Assembly (NCBI RefSeq): GCF_019186805.1
Contig: NZ_CP066783.1
Location: 3,051,501 to 3,115,500, forward strand
Source of the DNA: Comamonas fluminis
GTDB taxonomy: Bacteria; Pseudomonadota; Gammaproteobacteria; Burkholderiales; Burkholderiaceae_C
Length of the DNA stretch: 64,000 nucleotides
Reading direction: 5' to 3'
Positions 26,075 to 34,753 of the stretch are shown piece by piece. Every line of letters starts with the position of its first letter. Within the stretch, counting starts at the first letter, position 1. The notes below the pieces were generated by a model, which had not been told where the DNA came from, ran no database searches, and was given only the letters and a program-made list of their open reading frames with translations. The position numbers were made by a program, and so were the translations under genes.

Positions 26075-29000
26075 TCAGCCCAGGCGACTGCGCAATTGCA
26101 TCAGCAGCTCTGCTGCCTGCTCGATCTCCAGATCATCAAACGCATCCAGCGCCTGCTGCGCCAGCTGGCTATGGTCGGTATTTGCCGTGTCACGCACCAG
26201 CGCTTCCAGCAAGGCCTTGGCTTCAAAGTCGCCACTTTTCACCAGCGGCAAAGCACGCTGAAGCAGATCTTGCAATAGCTCAGCCTGCGCCGGGCCAGGT
26301 TCAGGCGCAGCAGTCTGGCTGACCAGCATCCGCAGCCCCTGGTCAACACGGTCCAGACAATCTTTCACCAAACGCAAAAACTCTTCGGACAGGTCTTGCA
26401 CCACTTCGATATTTGCATTGCGGGCAGCACGCTCAATCACATCGGCCACGCGGCATAGCTGTTCGGAATCCAGGTACCCTGCGCTACCTTTGATGCGGTG
26501 CACCAGCTCTCCCAGCTCCGGCAAAGCGCCCCGACGCAGCAAATCCCGATAGTCTTGCGGCAGGTTGTTGAAATCATCCAGAAAACCGCGCAGCAAATTC
26601 GCCTTGCGCTGGGGAGATGAAGACAGGCGGGAGAAGATGGCGGCGTCTGTGGGTGCTTCGTCAACCGTGCGCCTTGGGCTTTCATCTGCGACCACCTTGC
26701 TCTTGTCCACGCACCACTGCATCAGGGTGGAGTAGAGAGCCACTTCCTCAATCGGCTTGGTCAGGTGGCCGTTCATGCCCGCCTCACGGCTGAGCAACTG
26801 GTCTTCGCTGCGGGTCTGGGCAGTCAGCGCAATGATGGGCAGCTGCAGCCAGCGGGCATGCCGACGTATTTCACGCGTGGCTTCCAGGCCGTTCATCTCG
26901 GGCATGTGAATGTCCATGAGCACGGCATCGACTTCGTGGTTTTGCAGCTGGCGGATGGCATCACGGCCATCAACCGCGGTGACCACCTGCACCCCCACGT
27001 ACTCCAGAAAGTCCGTGGCCACCTCGCGGTTCAGCGCGTTGTCATCGGCCACCAATACCCGCTTGCCTTGCAGCGCGGCATAGGCGGTTAAATCGCTGGG
27101 CACATAGGCCGACGATGACTTGACGGGAAGATCCCCTGCCGATACGGGGCGGCAGAACACATTGAGCAAGGTATTGAACAGCACCGACTGGGTGACGGGC
27201 TTGAGCAGCACCCCCTGCAGACCGATATCCGAAGAGGCCTGCATCATCGCCTCCTGCCCGTAGGCGGTGACCATGAGGACGGCGGGCATATGTTCCAGCT
27301 GCGCATCCGACTTGATGTGGCGCGCGGTTTCCACCCCGTCCATGACGGGCATGCGCCAGTCCAGCAGCACCACATCGAACGGGCGGCCACGGCTGGTTTC
27401 AATACGCAGCACGCGCAAGGCATCCTGGCCGCTGGCAACCACCGTGGTCTGCATGCCAAAGCCTTCCACCATATCGGTCAGCGCCTGTCTTGCGCTGGCG
27501 CTGTCGTCGCAGATCAGAATGCGCCTGCCGCGCAAATTGACGGCAACCTGATTGCGAACATGGTGCTCCGCCGATTCAACCGCAACCTCTTCGATGAGGA
27601 TGGTGAAGAAAAACGTGCTGCCCAGCCCCACTTCGCTCTCCACCCAGATCTCGCCCCCCATCAGCTCAACCAGCCGCTTGGAGATAGCCAGCCCCAGGCC
27701 CGTGCCGCCATAGCGGCGCGAAATATCGGTCTGCGCCTGTGCAAATGGGCTGAACAGGCTCTGAATCTGGTCCGCGCTCATGCCAATGCCTGTGTCGCGA
27801 ATGGAGAACAGCAGCTTGCGGCTCAGCCCCTGCTCATCCCAGACAGGGCTGACGGAAACCACCACATCACCATGCTCCGTGAACTTGATGGCATTGCCCA
27901 GCAAATTGGTAATGACCTGCCCCAGCCGCAGCGAGTCGCCCTTGATAACCGCTGGCGTTTCTGGCGCCACGGCGTAGGTAATCTCAAGCCCTTTTTCTTC
28001 GGCCCGCAAAGCGGTCACGGAAGACACGGTCTCCAGCACAGATTCCAGCCGGAACGGAATCCCCTCCAGCGTCAGCCCGCCAGCTTCGATCTTCGAGAAA
28101 TCCAGAATGTCATTGATGATGCCCAGCAGCACATTGGCAGATTCATTGATCTTTTCCAGATAGTTGCGCTGCCTAGGGTCCAGATTCGTTCGCATCGCCA
28201 GCCGCGCCATGCCAATGACGGAATTCATGGGCGTGCGAATTTCATGGCTCATGGTGGCCAGAAAATCGCTCTTGGCACGCTCTGCTGATTCGGCCGAATC
28301 CTTGGCGGCACGCAAGGCGTCTGCCACCTCGCGCTCTGTCGTCACATCGCGGGCAATGCCATCCCACACAACGCCGCCACCGCGCATATAGCGCAGCGCA
28401 GCGCGGCAGTGAATCCAGATGACCGCCCCCGAGGTGATGTGCAAGGGGAAAACTTCGTCCAGCACTTCCCCTGGGCGATCCGCATAGCGCAGCAACTGCA
28501 TCAGATGCTGCACGCTTTCTGCAGGCAACGCCGCAATCAGCTTGCGCGGATTGAGCAGGACTTCGCTGGCCGAAAGTCCGGTCAATTTTTCCAGCCCCGC
28601 GCTCAGAAAGGTCAGACTCAGGTAGCGCCGTGAATCCCGCTCCATTCTGAAGATCACACCGGATGGCAGATTGTCGGCCAGCGCAATCAGGCGATCACGC
28701 TGCTCCTTGCGCTCACTGATGTCCTGCAGCACACCAATGATCTTGACAACTTCCCCATGATCATCAAACACAGGGTTGGCGCGCACATAGGCAGAAAAAG
28801 TGCTGCCATCTACGCGCAAGTGCTCAACCTCCATGGCGTAAGGCACGCCGGTCGCCACACAGTTTTCGACGGCTGCTTCGATTCTCTGGGCGCTTTCCGG
28901 CAGCAGCCGGGTGCCCAGCGTGTGCAAAGGAATGCCGTCAGGTTCGGCTTCAATGCCATACAAGGTGGACAGCATTTCAGAAGAAGTCAGAACACCCGTC

Positions 29001-30172
29001 TTGACATCCAGCGACCAGTGCCCCAGCTTGGCCTGACGCTCTGCCGCACGCAGCACCTCGTTGTTTTCCTGCGCCAGTCGCGCCGCACTGCGGCTTTCTT
29101 CCAGGCTCTTGTGAAGCACCTTGTCAGCCTTGTCGAGGCTGACGCGCAATGCCTCAAACTCCGCAATGAATGACGGAGGAACATCGTCATCAATGCTCTG
29201 CTCTGCAGCGGCGTGCCCGGTGGCAATGCGCTGCGCTCTGTCGGCCAGGTGCCGAATGGGGCGCAGCGCCCGCTGCACCAGCCAAATAGCCAGCAGCAGC
29301 GCACAAAGAATGGTCGCAGTCGATGTAATCAGCATGACCATCATGGGCTGGCGCCAGCGCTGATCGAAACTGGAGGCGCTTTCCCCAACCACTGCTACCC
29401 AGCCTGGTGTTCCAGCAATCGCCTGAAACGCAAACATGATCTGCTTGCCCTCCAGAGTCTGCGCCTTGAAAGAGCCGCTCTCGCTGCCCAGTTGCTTGAG
29501 CGCCTTCCAGTCCGGCACGGGCTTGCCAATGAAGCGCTGACCATCCACAGAGCGCCCCATGATCCGGCCGCTTCCATCAGTCACAGCCAGGATCACCGAA
29601 AGATTGTTTTCGCTGTGCTTGGACAGAGAATGAATCAGGTCTGCAGGCGAAGTGATCAACGTGGCCACCCGCACCCGAGCGCTGCCACTGATCTCGGGCA
29701 CCGCAAGCACGACTTGCAGCCCGCCAGCCTTGCCTGCGCTTTCAATAATATTGGACACCTGAGGCCGCCCGCTCTGCGCAGCAGCAATCGTCAGATCTTT
29801 GACGACCTGCTCTTCAGGGCCGCCGCCCACAAACTGCCAGCTTCCCTGCTTGCCACTGACTTCATACAGCTCATAACGCCCATTGGCAAAACTGGACGCG
29901 CCTCTGTGCTCCAGCTGCTCGCCAGCGGAGTGCAGTTCCGCAAGGTTGAGCAGGACGCTGGAGGTCAGTTCCAGCTCATTAGCCGTAGAGCGTGCCACCG
30001 TGCGCGCCGTCTCCAGCAACTGACGGGTGCTGGCTTCGTTGAAGGACTTGCTGGTGTTGAACAGCGTCGCCATGACCACGCCCAGCGTCGGCACCAGCAC
30101 CAGCAAGACGATGCCAATGATGGTCAGTCTGAGCGATGGCTGTCTCAACAAATCAAGCATGCGCTTGGGCAT
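26075..30172 (-). CDS. Hybrid sensor histidine kinase with two receivers and an Hpt domain
   Basis: The protein has 1365 aa from the ATG at 30172 (MPKRMLDLLRQPSLRL). TM1 is at about 13-35, then a periplasmic Cache-like sensor (about 40-265), TM2 at about 270-293 and HAMP at about 295-350. Two PAS regions follow (about 385-480 and 495-600), then HisKA with the phosphorylatable His in MSHEIRTPMNSVIG (about 641) and HATPase (LLGNAIKFTEHGD, about 759). Receiver 1 has DWRMPVMDG (Asp about 939), receiver 2 has DIHMPEMNG (Asp about 1087), and the Hpt domain has HRIKGSAGYL (His about 1224). The architecture supports a His-Asp-His-Asp relay. No output regulator gene is adjacent, so the partner is unknown. 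Confidence 0.93.
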   Translation of the reverse strand: MPKRMLDLLRQPSLRLTIIGIVLLVLVPTLGVVMATLFNTSKSFNEASTRQLLETARTVARSTANELELTSSVLLNLAELHSAGEQLEHRGASSFANGRYELYEVSGKQGSWQFVGGGPEEQVVKDLTIAAAQSGRPQVSNIIESAGKAGGLQVVLAVPEISGSARVRVATLITSPADLIHSLSKHSENNLSVILAVTDGSGRIMGRSVDGQRFIGKPVPDWKALKQLGSESGSFKAQTLEGKQIMFAFQAIAGTPGWVAVVGESASSFDQRWRQPMMVMLITSTATILCALLLAIWLVQRALRPIRHLADRAQRIATGHAAAEQSIDDDVPPSFIAEFEALRVSLDKADKVLHKSLEESRSAARLAQENNEVLRAAERQAKLGHWSLDVKTGVLTSSEMLSTLYGIEAEPDGIPLHTLGTRLLPESAQRIEAAVENCVATGVPYAMEVEHLRVDGSTFSAYVRANPVFDDHGEVVKIIGVLQDISERKEQRDRLIALADNLPSGVIFRMERDSRRYLSLTFLSAGLEKLTGLSASEVLLNPRKLIAALPAESVQHLMQLLRYADRPGEVLDEVFPLHITSGAVIWIHCRAALRYMRGGGVVWDGIARDVTTEREVADALRAAKDSAESAERAKSDFLATMSHEIRTPMNSVIGMARLAMRTNLDPRQRNYLEKINESANVLLGIINDILDFSKIEAGGLTLEGIPFRLESVLETVSSVTALRAEEKGLEITYAVAPETPAVIKGDSLRLGQVITNLLGNAIKFTEHGDVVVSVSPVWDEQGLSRKLLFSIRDTGIGMSADQIQSLFSPFAQAQTDISRRYGGTGLGLAISKRLVELMGGEIWVESEVGLGSTFFFTILIEEVAVESAEHHVRNQVAVNLRGRRILICDDSASARQALTDMVEGFGMQTTVVASGQDALRVLRIETSRGRPFDVVLLDWRMPVMDGVETARHIKSDAQLEHMPAVLMVTAYGQEAMMQASSDIGLQGVLLKPVTQSVLFNTLLNVFCRPVSAGDLPVKSSSAYVPSDLTAYAALQGKRVLVADDNALNREVATDFLEYVGVQVVTAVDGRDAIRQLQNHEVDAVLMDIHMPEMNGLEATREIRRHARWLQLPIIALTAQTRSEDQLLSREAGMNGHLTKPIEEVALYSTLMQWCVDKSKVVADESPRRTVDEAPTDAAIFSRLSSSPQRKANLLRGFLDDFNNLPQDYRDLLRRGALPELGELVHRIKGSAGYLDSEQLCRVADVIERAARNANIEVVQDLSEEFLRLVKDCLDRVDQGLRMLVSQTAAPEPGPAQAELLQDLLQRALPLVKSGDFEAKALLEALVRDTANTDHSQLAQQALDAFDDLEIEQAAELLMQLRSRLG

Positions 30173-30314
30173 GAAGGCGTCCCTCTGATATGGGCAGCGG
30201 CGGCACTGCCTGTTATGTACTGACTCCAATCAAGAATACCCGTTCTGGGTGCAGGTGCACCCAGGGAGTCAATGCAGATTCACTATCAGAAAACCCACTT
30301 CAATACACAAACCA

Positions 30315-31598
30315 TCAACCACGCAGATAGCGGTGAACGCCTTGCGCCGCATGTACCCCCGAGGACAGGCAGGCCGTGAGCAGATAGCCACCGGTCGGTG
30401 CCTCCCAGTCCAGCATCTCGCCGGCGCAAAACACGCCGGGCAAGGCGGTGCACATACCATTGGCGTCCAGCGCTTCAAAGCGCACGCCGCCAGCAGTGCT
30501 GATGGCCTCATCCATGGGGCGCGGCGCAGTCACCGTAACGGGAACAGCCTTGATGGTGCGCGCCAGACGTGGCAAATCCGCCATGCCATCCTTGCCCAGC
30601 ACCTCATACAAAAGCCCCGCCTTGATGCCATCAAGACCCAGGCGCCCCTTCAAATGACTGCTTAGGCTGCGCGAGCCGCGGGGGCGCAACACTTCCTGCT
30701 CCACACGCTCGGCACTCCACTGCGGCAGCAAGTCCAGCTCAAACTGCGCACTGCCCGCCTTGGCAATACGCTCACGCAGCAAGGCCGAGACTGCATAGAT
30801 CAGGCTACCTTCAACCCCTGTTTCGGTGGCCACGAATTCGCCTTGGCGTTCAAACACCGTGCCAGATTCATCGGCATGGCGCAGCACGACTGACTTGAAC
30901 GGCTGCCCGGCAAAGCGCTGGCTGAACACCGCACTCCAGCCTGCTTCTCGCCCATCGGCCCAGCCCACATCAAAGCCGCAGTTAGACGGCTGAAGCGCCG
31001 CCATATCCACACCGCGCTGCTGCAGCCAGGGGAACCAGGCTCCATCCGAGCCCAGCCTGGCCCAGCTGCCGCCGCCCGTGGCCAGCACCAGCACCCTGCA
31101 CTGCACTTTCAACTGCGACTGCTCACGCTGAAAAACAGGCAACGAATCATCACCCCAACCCAGCCAGCGGTGGCGCATATGAAATACAACACCTTGCGCC
31201 TTGATACGGGCCAGCCATCCGCGCAGCAAGGGAGCCGCCTTCATATCAGCAGGGAACACACGCCCCGAGGTTCCCACAAAGGTATCGAACCCCAGGCCCT
31301 TGACCCACTCGCGCAAGGCATCACTGCCCCAGTGGCGCAGCAAAGGCTCCAGCTGGGCGCTGCGTGCCCCATACCGGGTCACAAAATGGGCAAAGTCTTC
31401 CGAGTGGGTGAGGTTGAGCCCGCCCTTGCCAGCCATCAGGAACTTGCGCGCTGGCGAAGCCTTGGCCTCAAACACATGCACAGACAGACCCGATTGCGCC
31501 AGTTGCTCGGCCACCATCAAACCGGCGGGACCTGCACCCACCACCGCCACATCACAGCTCAGCACCTCATCGGTCGCCACAGGCTCCGAAACATTCAT
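30315..31598 (-). CDS. NAD(P)/FAD-dependent flavoprotein, TIGR03862/HI0933 family
   Basis: The protein has 427 aa. It opens with VAVVGAGPAGLMVAEQLAQSG (FAD Rossmann motif), then the family block RKFLMAGKGGLNLTHSED, later LVLATGGGSWARLGSDG and a C-terminal FCAGEMLDWEAPTGGYLLTACLSSG. The family (YhiN/BaiN-like) has no firmly assigned reaction in most bacteria; BaiN is linked to bile-acid reduction in gut clostridia. It stands alone on the minus strand, divergent from trxA. Confidence 0.9.
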   Translation of the reverse strand: MNVSEPVATDEVLSCDVAVVGAGPAGLMVAEQLAQSGLSVHVFEAKASPARKFLMAGKGGLNLTHSEDFAHFVTRYGARSAQLEPLLRHWGSDALREWVKGLGFDTFVGTSGRVFPADMKAAPLLRGWLARIKAQGVVFHMRHRWLGWGDDSLPVFQREQSQLKVQCRVLVLATGGGSWARLGSDGAWFPWLQQRGVDMAALQPSNCGFDVGWADGREAGWSAVFSQRFAGQPFKSVVLRHADESGTVFERQGEFVATETGVEGSLIYAVSALLRERIAKAGSAQFELDLLPQWSAERVEQEVLRPRGSRSLSSHLKGRLGLDGIKAGLLYEVLGKDGMADLPRLARTIKAVPVTVTAPRPMDEAISTAGGVRFEALDANGMCTALPGVFCAGEMLDWEAPTGGYLLTACLSSGVHAAQGVHRYLRG

Positions 31599-31832
31599 AG
31601 TTCTCTATATCCATTCAACATGCGGCGGCCGATATTCAACTTCCTGCCGCCAAAGGCTGCGCAGAATACCACCGCCCCTATTTCGGCGATAAGACTGGCA
31701 CTATTGCCGCCATAGCAGCAAACAACCGCCCACACAGCACAGCGGGAGATGAGTTTCTGTCACAATGAAATTCACAAGGCGGATATTTCACCGCTCTTTT
31801 GATTTTTGACTCAAGAAAATCCAGGACTACAA

Positions 31833-32162
31833 ATGGCTAGCGAATTGATCAAGCACATCACTGATGCAAGCTTTGAATCTGACGTACTGCAACCCGGCAC
31901 CACGGTTCTCGTGGACTACTGGGCTGAATGGTGCGGCCCCTGCAAGATGATTGCCCCCATCCTGGACGAGACTGCCGAAAGCTACAAAGGCAAGGTGCAG
32001 ATCGCCAAGATGAACGTGGACGAAAACCGTGAAATCCCTGCCAAGTTCGGCATTCGCGGCATTCCTACACTGATGCTGTTCAAGGATGGTCAACTGGCCG
32101 CCACCAAGGTGGGTGCGCTGAACAAGACCCAGCTGTCCGCTTTCCTGGACCAGCACATCTAA
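31833..32162 (+). CDS. trxA: Thioredoxin 1
   Basis: The protein has 109 aa from the ATG at 31833, with AGGA about 8 nt upstream; an in-frame start at 31806 adds nine residues not seen in the family. Active site [13 protein letters not shown] and cis-Pro in [13 protein letters not shown] are canonical. It is the general dithiol donor for ribonucleotide reductase, peroxiredoxins and others. It lies upstream of rho, a conserved pairing in proteobacteria, but has its own terminator. Confidence 0.97.
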   Translation: MASELIKHITDASFESDVLQPGTTVLVDYWAEWCGPCKMIAPILDETAESYKGKVQIAKMNVDENREIPAKFGIRGIPTLMLFKDGQLAATKVGALNKTQLSAFLDQHI

Positions 32163-32177
32163 AGCACATGCTTCATG

Positions 32178-32207
32178 ACAAGGCCTCTTTCAGGCCTTGT
32201 TCTTTTT
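32178..32207 (+). terminator. Rho-independent terminator of trxA
   Basis: ACAAGGCCT (32178-32186) pairs with AGGCCTTGT (32192-32200), loop CTTTC, followed by TCTTTTT. Confidence 0.85.
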
Positions 32208-32290
32208 GAGCCGCAAGCACACATTGCGCTCTGTTTTCTCAGGCGTTCGCAGAACACGGTGAACACCGAGGGCTCGCCCTCAAAAAATCC

Positions 32291-32321
32291 TTGCAGTCCG
32301 CACTGATTTTCCTGTCATAAT
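32291..32321 (+). promoter_or_regulatory. Possible rho promoter
   Basis: TTGCAG (32291-32296) and CATAAT (32316-32321) are spaced 19 bp. This would give a leader of about 125 nt before the rho ATG, in keeping with the autoregulated long leader of rho in E. coli. Spacing is longer than ideal. Confidence 0.4.
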
Positions 32322-32452
32322 GTACAAATCGCCGGCTGCCGCAGTAGCCGCGCTGAATTTTCTTCAGGCAAGCCTGCCCACTTTCACAGTGTTTCGTTAG
32401 GCCCTACGCCTCCCCCTCTGGTTATTCCTCACTCCACACTTGGAGTTATTTC

Positions 32453-33715
32453 ATGCACCTTAATGAACTCAAGGCACTGCACGTGTCTGAAGTCTTGAAG
32501 CAGGCCGAAGCGCTTGAGATCGAAAACGTCGGTCGCATGCGCAAGCAGGAACTGATGTTCGCCATCATCAAAAAGCGTGCAAAGGCCGGTGAACAGGTCT
32601 TTGCCGATGGCGTGCTCGAAATCCTGCCCGATGGTTTTGGCTTTCTGCGTAGCCCCGACACCAGCTACACCGCCAGCACGGACGACATCTACATCTCCCC
32701 CAGCCAGGTTCGTCGCTTCAATCTGCACACCGGCGACATGATCGAAGGCGAAGTGCGCATCCCCAAGGATGGCGAGCGCTACTTTGCCCTGACCAAGCTC
32801 GACAAAGTCAACGGCAACCCACCCGAGCAGAACAAGCACAAGGTGCTGTTCGAAAACCTGACCCCGCTGTTCCCCAAGCAGCAGATGCGCCTAGAACGCG
32901 ACATCAAGGGTGAAGAGAACATCACCGGCCGCATCATCGACATCATCGCCCCCATTGGCCGCGGCCAGCGCGCGCTGATTGTTGCCCCTCCCAAGAGCGG
33001 CAAGACCATGATGATGCAAAGCATTGCCCACGCCATCACGGCCAACTACCCCGATGTGCACCTGATGGTGCTGCTGGTGGACGAGCGCCCTGAAGAAGTG
33101 ACGGAAATGCAGCGCTCCGTGAAGGGCGAAATCATTGCCTCCACCTTCGACGAGCCAGCCACCCGCCACGTTCACGTGGCCGAAATGGTGATCGAGCGCG
33201 CCAAGCGTCTGGTCGAACTGGGCAAGGACGTGGTCATCCTGCTGGACTCCATTACCCGTCTGGCCCGCGCCTACAACAACGTCGTGCCTTCGTCGGGCAA
33301 GGTGCTGTCTGGCGGTGTGGACTCCAACGCTCTGCAACGCCCCAAGCGCTTCTTTGGCGCAGCCCGCAATGTGGAAGAAGGCGGCTCGCTGACCATCATT
33401 GCCACAGCACTGGTCGATACCGGTAGCCGCATGGACGAAGTGATCTTTGAAGAATTCAAGGGCACAGGCAACAGCGAACTGCACCTGAACCGTCGCCTCT
33501 ATGAAAAGCGCGTGTTCCCTGCCATCGAACTCAACAAGAGTGGCACCCGTCGTGAAGAATTGCTGCTCTCGCCAGAGATTCTGCAAAAGACCCGCATCCT
33601 GCGCCAGTTCATGTACAACATGGACGAGATCGAGACCATGGAACTCATGATCAAGAACATGAAGGCCACCAAGAACAATGTCGAATTCTTCGACATGATG
33701 CGTCGCGGCGGCTAA
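32453..33715 (+). CDS. rho: Transcription termination factor Rho
   Basis: The protein has 420 aa, as in E. coli (419). The N-terminal RNA-binding domain starts [19 protein letters not shown] and has the primary-site fold [12 protein letters not shown]. Walker A is [10 protein letters not shown], Walker [14 protein letters not shown], the Q-loop/secondary site is around [10 protein letters not shown], and the R-loop follows. It is a hexameric RNA translocase that ends transcription. It lacks the long insertion domain found in some actinobacterial Rho proteins. It is single gene with a strong terminator downstream. Confidence 0.98.
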   Translation: MHLNELKALHVSEVLKQAEALEIENVGRMRKQELMFAIIKKRAKAGEQVFADGVLEILPDGFGFLRSPDTSYTASTDDIYISPSQVRRFNLHTGDMIEGEVRIPKDGERYFALTKLDKVNGNPPEQNKHKVLFENLTPLFPKQQMRLERDIKGEENITGRIIDIIAPIGRGQRALIVAPPKSGKTMMMQSIAHAITANYPDVHLMVLLVDERPEEVTEMQRSVKGEIIASTFDEPATRHVHVAEMVIERAKRLVELGKDVVILLDSITRLARAYNNVVPSSGKVLSGGVDSNALQRPKRFFGAARNVEEGGSLTIIATALVDTGSRMDEVIFEEFKGTGNSELHLNRRLYEKRVFPAIELNKSGTRREELLLSPEILQKTRILRQFMYNMDEIETMELMIKNMKATKNNVEFFDMMRRGG

Positions 33716-33734
33716 GCCACTGCAGCTCTCCCAG

Positions 33735-33764
33735 CAAAGCCCCGTTCAGGGGCTTTGTTGTTTC
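33735..33764 (+). terminator. Rho-independent terminator after rho
   Basis: CAAAGCCCC (33735-33743) pairs with GGGGCTTTG (33749-33757), loop GTTCA, followed by TTGTTTC. Confidence 0.85.
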
Positions 33765-33785
33765 TGGCCCTGGCACTTTGATTGA

Positions 33786-33966
33786 TTAAGAGCGGCCAAC
33801 AGAACCGGATCGCTGCATCGGAGAACTTCAGGCTTCGCACGCGTTGGCCGCTAGCAGCCGCCAACCACGTCATGCGCTTGTCTAGCCAAATGGACAACGA
33901 GCCGCGAGCTGGAAGCACTGCCTTGTACTGCTTCCCGTTGGTGGTGCGGTAACGGGCTTGCAGAGC
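33786..33966 (-). pseudogene. Remnant of an IS5-family transposase N-terminus
   Basis: On the minus strand the translation ARYRTTNGKQYKAVLPARG, then SLSIWLDKRMTWLAAASGQR and SLKFSDAAIRFC, is the opening of IS5-type DDE transposases (family form: YRTTNW..Y..AL..RGSL..W followed by KFSDAAI..CL). It breaks off after about 60 residues. The rest of the transposase, its catalytic acids and clear terminal repeats are absent. It lies in the 549-bp gap between rho and rpmE2. Confidence 0.7.
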
Positions 33967-34264
33967 TGACTCATGTTCCAAGCCCACCGCTGGCTGAACA
34001 ACGATTTAGCAGCAACGCCCGTAGCCTTGAAACCGTCTGGAAGCCATTTCTGTGGCTGGCCATCATCGGCGCCCTGCTGTTCTGGCTCTCTGGCACGTTT
34101 TCGCAAGACACTGGGCAGCATGGCCTGACGGAAAAACACATGCACCTCCATCTATGCAATAATGGAGGGCTTTTTCTATTGCGGAAAGTACGCTTGGTTC
34201 ACGACTGCTACAAGGGTTGTAGCAGGCCCGGCACGGCTACCGCACTTGACCAAAAAGGAAGATC
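33967..34264. other. Non-coding stretch upstream of rpmE2 with a possible gene remnant
   Basis: No intact gene. On the plus strand from about 33993 a frame reads SSNARSLETVWKPFLWLAII then GALLFWLSGTF, a plausible membrane segment with no start of its own. It could be the tail of a gene disrupted with the IS remnant. The last 60 bp presumably carry the rpmE2 promoter and its AAGGAAG ribosome-binding site. Confidence 0.35.
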
Positions 34265-34510
34265 ATGAAAGAAGGCATTCACCCTAACTACCGCGAAGTT
34301 CTGTTCGTGGACATGTCCAACGGCTTCAAGTTCGTGACACGTTCTTGCGTTTCCACCAAGGAAACCGAAAACTTCGAAGGCAAGGACTACCCTCTGTTCA
34401 AGCTGGATACCACTTCTGAATCGCACCCCTTCTACACTGGCACACAAAAGTCGGTGGACAACATGGGCGGCCGCGTGGAGAAGTTCCGCAATCGCTTCGG
34501 CAAGAAGTAA
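34265..34510 (+). CDS. rpmE2: 50S ribosomal protein L31 type B
   Basis: The protein has 81 aa. It starts [20 protein letters not shown] and has [10 protein letters not shown]...[14 protein letters not shown]. The four zinc-binding Cys of type A L31 are missing (a single Cys remains), so this is the zinc-independent type B paralogue, which in other bacteria replaces the zinc form when zinc is scarce. GGAAG lies 4 nt before the ATG region. No Zur box was recognised by eye. Confidence 0.96.
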   Translation: MKEGIHPNYREVLFVDMSNGFKFVTRSCVSTKETENFEGKDYPLFKLDTTSESHPFYTGTQKSVDNMGGRVEKFRNRFGKK

Positions 34511-34530
34511 TTCCTGCTTTTTGCGAACAA

Positions 34531-34562
34531 GGGCAGCCGGGCGACCGTGCTGCCTTTTTTTT
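34531..34562 (+). terminator. Rho-independent terminator of rpmE2
   Basis: GGCAGC (34532-34537) pairs with GCTGCC (34549-34554), followed by eight Ts. Confidence 0.8.
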
Positions 34563-34753
34563 GCCCGTCGTTTTATCCCTGGATATGAGCGGGCTTAGAG
34601 CATCAAGAGCACGGGCCAGCCGCAGACTCTCTGCATGCCCTCTCCCTTTTGCCTCCCAATGCTCCTATCATCGGAGCATCTTGCGCTTGCACAGAAAGCG
34701 CTACCGCTTGATCTGGCTGCGACTGGCCAGCGAAGCCCCTCAGGATTGTTTGC

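Noticed and set aside
33882..34151. 89-aa minus-strand open frame between rho and rpmE2
   Set aside because: It overlaps the IS5 remnant in a different frame and has no family character; treated as non-coding.
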